64,000 nucleotides of DNA from Sphingopyxis sp. PET50. Its GTDB lineage: Bacteria > Pseudomonadota > Alphaproteobacteria > Sphingomonadales > Sphingomonadaceae. The stretch lies in contig NZ_CP104207.1 in the NCBI RefSeq assembly GCF_025244705.1, forward strand, positions 2,728,001 through 2,792,000, read 5' to 3'. The notes beneath the pieces were generated by a model, which was given only the letters and a program-made list of their open reading frames with translations, was not told the DNA's origin and made no database searches. Shown piece by piece: positions 51,309-60,592 of this stretch (position 1 is its first letter; every line of letters starts with the position of its first letter). A program made the translations under genes and the position numbers.

Positions 51309-51653
51309 CTAGGCGGTCTGCGCACCCGGCGCATCCAGCGCCCCTTCCAGCCAGCCCTTGAGCGCGCTCTTGGGCGCCGCACCGACCTTGGTGTCGGCGA
51401 TCTCGCCATTCTTGAACAGGATCATCGTCGGAATGCCGCGCACGCCATATTTGCCCGGCGCTTCGGGATGATCGTCGATGTTCAGCTTGGCGATCACCAC
51501 CTTGCCCGCCAGTTCGTCCGAAATCTCTTCGAGCGAGGGGCCGATCATCTTGCAGGGACCGCACCATTCGGCCCAGAAATCGACGAGCACGGGGGTGTCG
51601 CTGTCGAGGACGTCGGCCTGGAAGCTGGCGTCGGTAATCGCTTTGGTACCCAT
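51309..51653 (-). CDS. trxA: Thioredoxin
   Basis: 114 residues. The active site is [10 protein letters not shown] (C31, C34), and the cis-Pro is in RGIPTMILF. It reduces protein disulfides in the cytosol. A start at ATG 51653 after AGGAGACCTTGG is clear. It follows addA by 55 bases, a neighbour order (addB-addA-trxA) common in alphaproteobacteria. The C-terminal tail [10 protein letters not shown] is slightly longer than usual. Confidence 0.96.
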   Translation of the reverse strand: MGTKAITDASFQADVLDSDTPVLVDFWAEWCGPCKMIGPSLEEISDELAGKVVIAKLNIDDHPEAPGKYGVRGIPTMILFKNGEIADTKVGAAPKSALKGWLEGALDAPGAQTA

Positions 51654-51708
51654 CCAAGGTCTCCTGAAAATCTGCTTGGTTCCTAGCTAGGCAGTCGGCG
51701 CGCCCGGC

Positions 51709-54700
51709 TCAAGCCCCGAACCCGGCAAATTCGCCTTGGTTGCTCGGCAAGCCCGGCTTGTGCGGCGCCAGCGTCGCATCATCCAGCACGATCAGCTTCG
51801 GCCCTGCGGTGTAGAGCAACGCGGCCGTAACCTGCCGCCCCGGAAAGATCACCGCGAGCGCGTCGCGATAGGCCGCCATCTGCCTGAGGTACGCCGGCGC
51901 GACATCCTCGGCGCGCCCGGGCACATGCCGCCCGGTCTTGTAGTCGATCACCGCCACCGCATCGTCGGTCACCAGCAGCCGGTCGACGATGCCCGCAACG
52001 ACCGCGCCGTCGACCACCGCCGACAGCGGCACCTCCGCGAGACTGCCCGGCCCGAAGAGCGCGGCATGGGCGGGATCGTCCAGCACCGTGAGGACCTCGT
52101 CCGCCATCGCCGTTCGCGCGGCGGCGTCCAGCCCCGCTGCCTGCGCGTCCAGCCAACGCAGCGCCGCGGCGTGCCGCCGCCCGGGCGCGACCGGCGGCAG
52201 GCGTTCGAACAAGGCGTGCAGCAAGACCCCGCGCTCGACCGCCGCCGCGCGTCCCGACCCCTGCGGCGGCACCGCGACATCGTCCTCGCCCAGCGCCGAA
52301 GGAGCCAGCGGACGCGGCGGACGCGCCTCCTCCGGCGCGGGACGATGCGCCCATTCGGGGAGCGCGGCGGGCGGCGGCGCGACCGCCGCCGCCTTGCCGG
52401 CGCGCGGCGCCCATTTTCCGGCGTTCGCGCGATGGACGCGCCGCGTGCCCCAATCGCCGCCTGCCGGCTCGACGTCGCTTCCCATGCCTAGCAGCGCGCG
52501 CTCGGCGGCGGCGTGCCAGCTGTCTTCCGGTACCGTCAGGTCGGCCTTTTTCGTCACGCCCGCGACGACCAATATTTCCTCGGCGCGGGTCATCGCGACA
52601 TAGAAGAGCCGCCAATGTTCCTCCGACGCCGCCTTCGCCGCCGCTTCATAGGCCGCGGCGATCGCACCATGGCGTTCGTCGGTCGGCACCGCGAAGACGG
52701 GCAATTTTTCCCAGCCCGCAATATCGACGCTGAACGGGCGATGCCCGACCCCCGGATCGTCGGTCGCATCGGCCAGGATGACGATCGGCGCCTGCAGCCC
52801 CTTCGACCCGTGCACCGTCATCACCCGCACGACGTCGCTGCGCGCTTCGGTCTGGCGCTTGACGTCGCTGCGGCTGTCCTCGATCTGCGTCAGGAAGCCG
52901 AGCAGCGACACCGTCTCGCGCTGCTCGAACGCCAGCGCCTGGCTCAGCAATTCGTCGACCGGATCGCGCGCCTGGCGCCCCAGCCGCGCATAGAGTTTGC
53001 GGCGCCCGTCGATCGGCCCCGACAGCACCGCTTCCAGGAACCGGAACGGCGTCGTGAAATCGCCCATGCGCAGCAACTGGCGCAGCGCGTCCATCGTCGC
53101 GGCCGGCATATCGCTTTCGGCGCTGCGCAGATGCTCCCACAGGGCCGCGCGGCCGCGCCGGTGCGTGCGGGCATAAAGCTCGTCCTGCGTCCAGCCGATC
53201 AGCGGCGAAACGAGCAACGACGCGAGGTTGAGGTCGTCGAGCGGCTGCACCGCGAAGCGCATCGCCGCCATCAGGTCCTGCACAGCCAGCGGCTGCGTCA
53301 GCGCGAAGCGGTCGACACCCGCGACCGGGACATGCAGCGCCTGCAACCGCGCGACGATCCGCGCCGCCAGGTCGCGGCGGCGGCGCACGAGGATCATGAT
53401 ATCCCCCGGCGCCACCGGCCGCCCGTCCTTGCCGTTGGCGATCCAGCGCTGCACTTCGTCGGCGATCGCCCGCGCGAGCCGCATCGAGGCGGGATCGCTC
53501 GCGGGAACCGTCGAATCGCCGGTCGTTCCGTCCTCGCCCGCTTCCTCGGCGCCGGCGTCGAGCGCCTTGTCGACCGGCAAGGGTGCCCAGACCTCGACCT
53601 GCCCGGCGTGCGCGTCGCGGATGGGGTAGTGCGGCGGTTCGTCGCCGTCGAGGCCCATCGCCGCCGCGCCGCCCGCCGCCAGCCAGGCATCGACGACGCC
53701 GAGCACCGCCGGGGTCGAGCGATAGTTGGAAACGAGATCGACCTCTTTCACCGGCCGGCTCGGCCTGTTCGCCGAGCAGCTGGAACAGCGTCCTGGCGTG
53801 CTCGAACGCCTCGGGATCGGTGCCCTGAAATCCGAAGATCGCCTGCTTGCGGTCGCCCACCGCGAACAGCGTGCGGTTGCGGTCTTCCTTCGCGCCCAGC
53901 CCGGCGAAAAATTCGCGCGCCAGCGCCTCGACGATCCCCCATTGCCGCAAATTCGTATCCTGCGCCTCGTCGACGAGGATGTGGTCGGTGCGCTGGTCGA
54001 GCTTGAAGCGGACCCATTCGCCGAAGCTGCTGACGCGCAGCAGCGTCCCCGCCAGCGTGATGAGGTCGTCGAAATCGGCGAGCCCCTGTTCGCGCTTCGC
54101 CAGCGCATAACTTTCGGCAAAACGGCTCCCCAGCCGCCATGCCGCCGCCAGTTCGTCGGCCAGCCGCATCGCGGCGGCGGTGCCGGACAGGCGGTCGGCG
54201 GCCGCGACGATGCGCGCCGCATGGTCGAGGCAGTCCCGCATCCGGCCCTTGTCGCCCGCGAAATCGGCGCGCATGTCGCCCGCGCCGGTCAGGAAACAGC
54301 CGCGCAATTCGCCGAGCATCGCGCTACGTTTCGCGGCATCGGCCCCCAGCCATGCGGCCATCAGGTCGGCGCGCGCGAGGCCCGTCCTGGTCCCCCACGC
54401 CGCCCCGCTCGCCGCGACCGCTGCGATATCGCGATCGTCGATCGCACCCGCGGCCAGCTCATCGCCGATCCAGGCATCGGCATCGCCCGCCGGCAACCCG
54501 AACGCATCGCGCAGGTCGCGCGCGCCCGGCGACAGCGACGCCCCCGGTCCGCCGAACACCGCCGCGCAGCGCGACAGGAAGGACAATGCCGCCTCCTGCC
54601 CCAGCCGCCGCGCGAGTTGCGCCGCCGCGGCGCGCAAGGCGGCGCCCTCCTCGCCCGGCAGCGCCAGAACCTCGCCGAGCACGCGCCGCTGCAACGCGGC

Positions 54701-55189
54701 GGCTTCGTCCTCCTCGATCGGGCGAAAGCCCGGCAGCAATTTCGCCTCGAGCGGAAAGCTCGCAAGCAGCGTCTGGCAGAAGCTGTGGATCGTCTGCACC
54801 CGGATCGCGCCGCCGGGACTGTCGATCACCGTCGCGAACAGCGCCCGCGCCCGCGCCATCAATTTCGGCACCCCCGCATCGTAACCGAGCAGATCGAGGT
54901 CGAAGCCCAGCGCCTTCAGGTCGAGCCGCAACTCGCCATCCTCCATCCGCACCCAGGCGGCGAGCCGTTCGTGGATGCGATGCGCCATTTCGGCGGCGCC
55001 CGCCTTCGTAAAGGTGATGCACAATATCGCCTCGGGCGATACGCCGTCGAGCATCAGCCGCAGCACGCGCGCCGACAGAACCTGCGTCTTGCCGGTGCCC
55101 GCCGACGCGTTGAGCCAGACATGCTCCGCGGGATGCGCGGCGGCGCCCTGTCCCGCGTCGAGCGTGGCGAGGCCGGACGGTCGGCTCAT
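51709..55189 (-). CDS. addA: AddA: nuclease-helicase of AddAB double-strand break repair (one frameshift)
   Basis: About 1160 residues. The UvrD-type helicase has Walker A in NASAGTGKTQVLSARVLRL, ILVDEAQDTNLRQW, VGDRKQAIFGFQGTDPEAF and RVMTVHGSKGLQAPIVILAD. A C-terminal RecB-type nuclease has GIVDRLLVTDDAVAVIDYKT. With AddB it resects broken ends up to Chi-like sites and loads RecA. An extra base at 53758-53764 (GCCGAGC, coding strand) splits the helicase. GCCGGC gives LGEQAGRPVKEVDLVSNYRS. Its ATG overlaps the addB stop. Confidence 0.94.
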
Positions 55190-58166
55190 TCGCTCTCGCC
55201 CCGTCCGAACCATTCGTCGCGCCGCATCAGCTGGTCGTAATCGCCATAGCCCCGCGCGTCGCCCGGCGCGAAGGGTGCCTCGCCGGTCAGATAGTCGGCG
55301 CTGATCTCGAACAGCACGTCGGCGGCCCGCGCTATGGCATCCTCGGCACTCTTGAGGTCGCTGCGCGCATGATAGGTCAGCGAAATCCTGCCCGCCCCGC
55401 CGGCGACGGCGGTCGGGCCGCAGGCTCCAATATTCGAGCGCGCCGACCGGGGCGGCGTCGATTTTCTCCATCCCGCCCATTTCGGCGATCAGGCCGAGCA
55501 GCCCGAGCTGGTTGTCGACCCCGTCGGACGCCGCCTTCGCGCCCGGCGCCGCGCCCGATTTATAATCGACGATGGACAGCTGGCCTTCGCGGTCGCGGTC
55601 GATGCGGTCGGCCTTGCCGTGCAGCGTGATGCCCCGCACCACATGCTCGCCCTTCACCTCGACCCCGACGGGTTCGCGCCCTTCCGCTTTCGCCGCCCAG
55701 ACCTGTTCGGCGGCCCAGCGCAGCGCGGGCTCGACGCGCGGCAGCCAGAAGGCGCGCGCGATCGGATCGAGCGCGGGGTCGTGCGCCAGCGCATCGAGCT
55801 CGGCCTCGAAGGCCGCAGCGCTCGCCCCGGCCAGCACCCAATTTTCGAACAATTTGTGCAGCCGCGTCCCGTACCAGCGCGGATCGGGCGCGGCGCTCAG
55901 CGGGTCGAGCGCCGACAGGCCGAGCATCCGGTCGGCATAAAAGGCAAAGGGATCGCGCGCCAGCCTATCGACTCCCGTAACGCTGATCCTGCGCGGGCGG
56001 TCGGCGGCGGGCGGCGCGGGCCGCGGCTTGCCGGCGGGCTGCGGATCGCCCGGCGGCAGGTCGAGCTGCGCCGCGAGCCGGGTCAGCGGCACCCCGCCCG
56101 GTGCGGGTTCGGGCAGCGCGCCGCCGAGCGCCGCGAGCCGCAGCCAGAAGCGGGAGGCGACCGCGGGATCGCCGCCGCTGCGCGTCGCGCGCGTCACGAC
56201 GATCTCTTGCCCGCCGAGCGCCCCGGCGAAATCATGCGCCGCCATCCCCTGCTGCCGCTCGGGCGCGGGCAGGCCCAGCAGCCGCCTGATCCCCGGCGCG
56301 AGCCAGGGGTCGGGGGTCGCCGCGGCGGGCCATCGTCCTTCGTCGAGCCCGCCGAGGATCATCAGGTCGGTGCGCTGCAGCCGCGCTTCGAGCAGGCCCC
56401 AGATGAACAGGCGGGGATGTCCGCCATAGGGCGGCCTGACGCTTTCCTGCGCCAGCAATTGCCGCAGCATGTCGGGGAAATCCTGCGGCTCGACGAGCGC
56501 CGGCCCGTCACCGCGGGCCAGCGCCCAGCGGTCGAACAGGCCGCCGAGCGACCGGCCGGCCGGCCCGGCCCAGACGCCGTCGCCCGCGAGCCAGCCGAGC
56601 GCCGCCTGCAAGGCCGCGAGCAGGGTCGCGGGCGGCGCGGGCGCGGCAAAGGGAGCGAGCGCCTCGCCGAGCGCCGCCGCCAGCTCGTCCCACCAGGGTT
56701 GTATCTGTGTCGCAAGACCATGGCCGCGCGCCTTGGGGTCCGCCACTCGCGCCGCGATCCGCTGCGAAATGCCGTCCCAGCCGGGCACCAGCCCCGGTTC
56801 GCGCAGCAGCAGGTCGAGCCGCCGGACCTGATCGAGCCAGCCGCCGCGTTCGCCGCCTGCGCGGACCAGCGGATGCCCGAGCAAGGCGACCAGCGCCACC
56901 GGATCGAACGCCGCCGCCAGCTCGGCGAGCAGCAGCAGCAGCGCGCCGGGCGGCGTCCGCGACAAGGGCTGACCGGCGCTGTCGTCAACCGATATGCCCC
57001 AGCGCGTCAGCGCCGCCGCGACGCGCTCGCCAAGCGCGCGATCGGGGGTCACCAGCGCCGCGGTCCGGCCCGGCGTCTCGATCGCCTCGCGCATCAGGAG
57101 TGCGATGCCCTGCGCCTCCTGCCCGTCGTCGGCGAAGACCGCGCCGGATATCCCGGCCAGCGCCTCCGACAGGTCGCCCGCCGCCTGCCATTCGACGCTA
57201 TAGTCGGCGGGCGCGAAGAGCAGCGAAACGAAGGGCGTGCGCGCCTCCGGCCCGTCGAAGGGCGAAGCCGCCGCCCACTCGGCCACCTCGCCGCGCGCCA
57301 CGCCCATACGATCGAGCAGCAGTTTCAGATGATATTGCGGATGCGTTTCCAGCGGCCGCGCCGGATCGTCGGGATCGGGACGCAACGGGCCGAGCGCCTC
57401 CCATTCGCCCGCGCTCATCGCCCGGTCGAGCCCCGGCAGCACGACCATGCCGCGCTCCAGATCGGCGACGTCACGCAACAGCCGCGTGATCGCGGGCGCC
57501 GCCGCCGTCACGCCCGCCGCGACGACGAACCGCGCCGGGGGCGCCGCGCGCCATGCCGCGCCCACGCGGTCGAGCAGGCGGTTGCGCCGTTCCGCCCGAT
57601 CGATGGCGCCCGTCCCCGCCAGCGCCGCTGCGACCAATGATCGACGAGCAGCCGCAGCCGACCGAGCGACGCCTGCCAGTGACCGGCAAAGGCGCCGAGA
57701 TCGAGATCGACGAGTTCGGGGACGGCGACTTCCTCGTAATGAAGCTGATCGATCACCCGCGCGAGCCCGTCGGCAAGCTGGAACGCCGCGGCGCCCGCGA
57801 TCGGCGCCTGACCTTCGGGCGTGAACCGCTCGATCAGCGCGGCGAGCATCAGCCGGCGGCGCAGCGGGTCGATCGCCGCAGCGGCAACGGCTGGTCATCG
57901 TCGATCGCGTCGAGCGCCAGCGCGACCTCTTCGTCGAGGTCGGCGTCGCCGATCACCGCGAGCCGCGGCATCAGCAGGCCCTGCCCGCCCGCGCGCACGA
58001 AGGCCGCCTGCACCGCGCTGCGCGCCCGGTTGCTCGGCAGCAGGATGAGCCCCTCGGCGAGCCCCAAGGCACCGTCGGCGAAGCGCGCGATCAGCCCCGC
58101 GGCGAGCGCATCGGCGAACGCCCGGTGGACCGGGATGGAGAAGATGGCCGGTTTGGCGTCAGCCAT
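55186..58166 (-). CDS. addB: AddB: nuclease subunit of AddAB (three lesions)
   Basis: About 992 residues. The alphaproteobacterial AddB has an N-terminal inactivated helicase (VHRAFADALAAGLIARFADG, LILLPSNRARSAVQAAF) and a C-terminal PDDEXK nuclease (LHGKADRIDRDREGQLSIVD then YKSG). Lesions: 57881-57885, where GCCGGC gives PLPAAAIDPLRRRLML; near 57626-57634, where HWPAALAGTGAID is expected; and 55412-55418, where the frame must change between LEYWSLRP and GRISLTYHARSD. Its start overlaps murU by 8 bases, and its stop overlaps addA (ATGA). Confidence 0.9.
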
Positions 58167-58885
58167 CGGTCAGCGCGGCTTCGGTCGGCGCGATGCTCGC
58201 GGGGGTGCCGACATCGAACCACTGGCCCATGTGCGACAGGCCGAACAGCCGCCCCGCCGCGATCGAACGTTCCCACAATATCATCGTCGAAAACGGCCCC
58301 TCGGGCGCGTCTTTCAGGAAACGCCGCGAAACGAGCTGGATGCCGGTATAGACAAAGGGCGCGATCCGTCCCGGCCTGCGGCGCGACAGCTCGGCCAACG
58401 GGATCCATGTGAAAGTCGCCCTTGCCGCCATGTCCCGTCGCGCTCGCCTGGCGGATCACCAGCAACAGCGCATCCATCCGGTCGCCGTCCCAGTGGCGCG
58501 CGAGCTGCCCGATGCTGTCCTGCGGCCCGTCGGTCCAGATATTGTCGCTGTTGACGATCAGGATCGGGTCGCCGGTCAGCAGGGGCAGCGCCTTGACCAT
58601 CCCGCCGCCGGTTTCGAGCAATTGCGCGCGCTCGTCCGAAGTCACGATGGTGAACGATCGTTTCTGCGCCGCGAGATGCGCTTCGAGCGCATCGGCGAGA
58701 TAATGGACATTGACCACGACATGCCCGATCCCCGCCGCCTCGATCCGGTCGAGGCTGTGGTCGATCAGCGGCTTGCCCGCGACGCGCACCAGCGGCTTGG
58801 GCCGCGTCGCGGTCAAGGGCCGCATCCGCTTGCCCAGCCCCGCCGCCATCACCATCGCGCTCTCGATCTTTGCCGTCACGACCAT
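58159..58885 (-). CDS. murU: MurU: N-acetylmuramate alpha-1-phosphate uridylyltransferase (one frameshift)
   Basis: About 241 residues of the NTP-transferase fold. The signature AMVMAAGLGKRMRPLTATRP then KPLV binds the nucleotide. VNSDNIWTDGP holds the metal Asp and GQWFDVGTP the second. With AmgK it recycles MurNAc to UDP-MurNAc, bypassing de novo synthesis and thus fosfomycin-sensitive MurA. GCTCGGC at 58389-58395 (GCCGAGC, coding strand) adds a base. GCCGGC gives DFHMDPVGRLSRRRPGRIAP. It overlaps amgK by 10 bases and addB by 8. Confidence 0.88.
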
Positions 58886-59859
58886 GCCTCCGCCCGCTTG
58901 TCGGCCGGCACATTGGCATCGAACCATTGCCGGACGGGGACGAGCGCCGGATGCGCGAGATCGCGTTCGAGCAGCCCCCACATCCGCGGCTGGAACTGGC
59001 GGTATCCGGGCTTGCCGTCGCGCTTCCACAGCCGCACGAAAACCCCGAGAATGCGCGTGTTGCGCTGCGCCGCGAGCGCCCAATAGGCGTGCTCGATCTC
59101 CCGCCCGGTCGCACCCTGATAGCGCGCGAGCATCGCCGCCTCGACCGCCGGACTCACGTCGCGGCGCGCGTCCTCGAGCACCGAAGCGAGGTCATAGGCC
59201 GGATGGCCGACCAGCGCGTCCTGGAAATCGAGCAAGCCATAATGCTCGACGCCCTCTTTGCCGGCGACCAGCATGATATTCTCGGCATGGAAATCGCGCA
59301 GCACGGTGACGCGCGGCAGTCCGTCCTTTTCGACGGGGGTCAGCGCCGCCTCCCACGCCGCGCGGAATGCGTCGCGATCGACCTCCAGCCCCAGCGCCGG
59401 ACAATACCAGTCGCTGAACAGCATCACCTCGTCCAGCCATTGGTCCAGCCCGTGCACCGGCAGGCCGGCCATCGGCGGCCGCGCGTGAAGGTGGACCAGC
59501 AAATCGGTCACCCCGGCATAGTGGAGCATTTCATCCTGCAGCGCGGCGTCCACCGTCTCGCGCAGCCGCACATCCCCGAAATCCTCGATCAACAGCAGGC
59601 CGCGTTCCAGATCGCGCGCCAGGATCGTCGGGGCGTTCAGCCCCTGCTCGCACAGAAATTCGGCGACAGCGACGAACGGCCGCGGGTCTTCCTCGGGCGG
59701 CGGCGCATCCATCAGCACCGCGCGGCGGTCGCCATCGACGATGCGGAAATAACGGCGGAACGACGCATCGCCCGCCAGCGGCAAGATATCGGCCCCGCCC
59801 CAGCCATGCGCGGCGAGGAAGGCGGGCGCATGCGCGGGCGGAATCATCGGAGCGGCCAT
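58876..59859 (-). CDS. amgK: AmgK: MurNAc/GlcNAc anomeric kinase
   Basis: About 327 residues of the aminoglycoside-phosphotransferase/kinase fold. LAGDASFRRYFRI is the nucleotide loop, VTVLRDFHAENIMLV the catalytic loop (Asp), and YGLLDFQDALVGHPAYDLAS the metal Asp. AmgK makes MurNAc-1-phosphate, the substrate of MurU encoded next. Start: ATG 59859 overlaps tsaE by 16 bases, and ATG 59847 would give an ATGA overlap; GGGGGAG lies 3 or 15 bases before them, so the choice is open. Confidence 0.88.
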   Translation of the reverse strand: MAAPMIPPAHAPAFLAAHGWGGADILPLAGDASFRRYFRIVDGDRRAVLMDAPPPEEDPRPFVAVAEFLCEQGLNAPTILARDLERGLLLIEDFGDVRLRETVDAALQDEMLHYAGVTDLLVHLHARPPMAGLPVHGLDQWLDEVMLFSDWYCPALGLEVDRDAFRAAWEAALTPVEKDGLPRVTVLRDFHAENIMLVAGKEGVEHYGLLDFQDALVGHPAYDLASVLEDARRDVSPAVEAAMLARYQGATGREIEHAYWALAAQRNTRILGVFVRLWKRDGKPGYRQFQPRMWGLLERDLAHPALVPVRQWFDANVPADKRAEAWS

Positions 59860-60293
59860 CGGCTCCCCCAAGACGCCGGCACCGCGGCTGTCAAGATGCG
59901 GGTGCCGCCGCTGCCCGAAATCGTCAGCGACAGCGCGTCGGGCCAGCCCTGCGTCCCCAGCCGTTCGGGCCATTCGATCAGCAGCGCACCGTCGTAGAGA
60001 TAATCGTCGAGCCCGAGCTCGATCAGCTCGTCCTCCTCCTCGATCCGGTAGAGGTCGACATGCGCTACGGCCAAATCGACCTCGGGCGGGGCATAGGGCT
60101 GGACGATCGCGAAGGTCGGGCTCGGCGCCTCGCCCGCCAGCCCGCGCGCCTTCAGCATCGCGCGCGCCAGCGTCGTCTTGCCCGCGCCGAGGTCGCCCGA
60201 CAGCAGCACGACATCGCCGGGCATCAGCGCCGCGCCGATCGCCGCGCCGATCCGTTCGGCCTCGGCCAGGGTGTAGGGAATGGTGACATTCAT
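59844..60293 (-). CDS. tsaE: TsaE: tRNA t6A biosynthesis ATPase
   Basis: 149 residues. The P-loop is LLSGDLGAGKTTLARAM (K39, T40), followed by SPTFAIVQPY and HVDLYRIEEEDELIELGLDD, the family hallmarks. TsaE works with TsaB and TsaD to make N6-threonylcarbamoyladenosine at tRNA position 37, the same nucleotide that TrmO (7.8 kb) modifies further. The start is ATG 60293. It is first in a run of overlapping genes tsaE-amgK-murU-addB-addA. Confidence 0.93.
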   Translation of the reverse strand: MNVTIPYTLAEAERIGAAIGAALMPGDVVLLSGDLGAGKTTLARAMLKARGLAGEAPSPTFAIVQPYAPPEVDLAVAHVDLYRIEEEDELIELGLDDYLYDGALLIEWPERLGTQGWPDALSLTISGSGGTRILTAAVPASWGSRWPLR

Positions 60294-60592
60294 ATGCGGG
60301 ATTGCTAAGCCGGAACCGCGGAGGGGATTCGCGCAGAGGCGCAGAGCGCGCAGAGATTTTTTGTTCACGCGGAAACGCGGAGACGCGGAGAAGGACTCTT
60401 GGGCCGATAGGTCCCATTCCATCTTGAAGCTGTCGTCAGGATGCGACGTCGCAGATAGAAAACCGCTTCGCGGCGGGCGCCACATCTCCGCGCCTCCGCG
60501 TCTCCGCGTGAACCCAATCCATTTCTCCGTGTCCTCTGCGCCTCTGCGCGAATCTGTTCTACGCACGCGGCAAAGCGAAACATAGGGCATCT
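60294..60592. repeat. Large inverted repeat between divL and tsaE
   Basis: No gene. GCGCAGAGGCGCAGAG (about 60329) and CACGCGGAAACGCGGAGACG (60366) are mirrored by CGTCTCCGCGTG (60499) and CCTCTGCGCCTCTGCGC (60533). Outer and inner arms are nested about 200 bases apart. It could fold as a long hairpin separating divL and tsaE transcripts. Confidence 0.65.
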
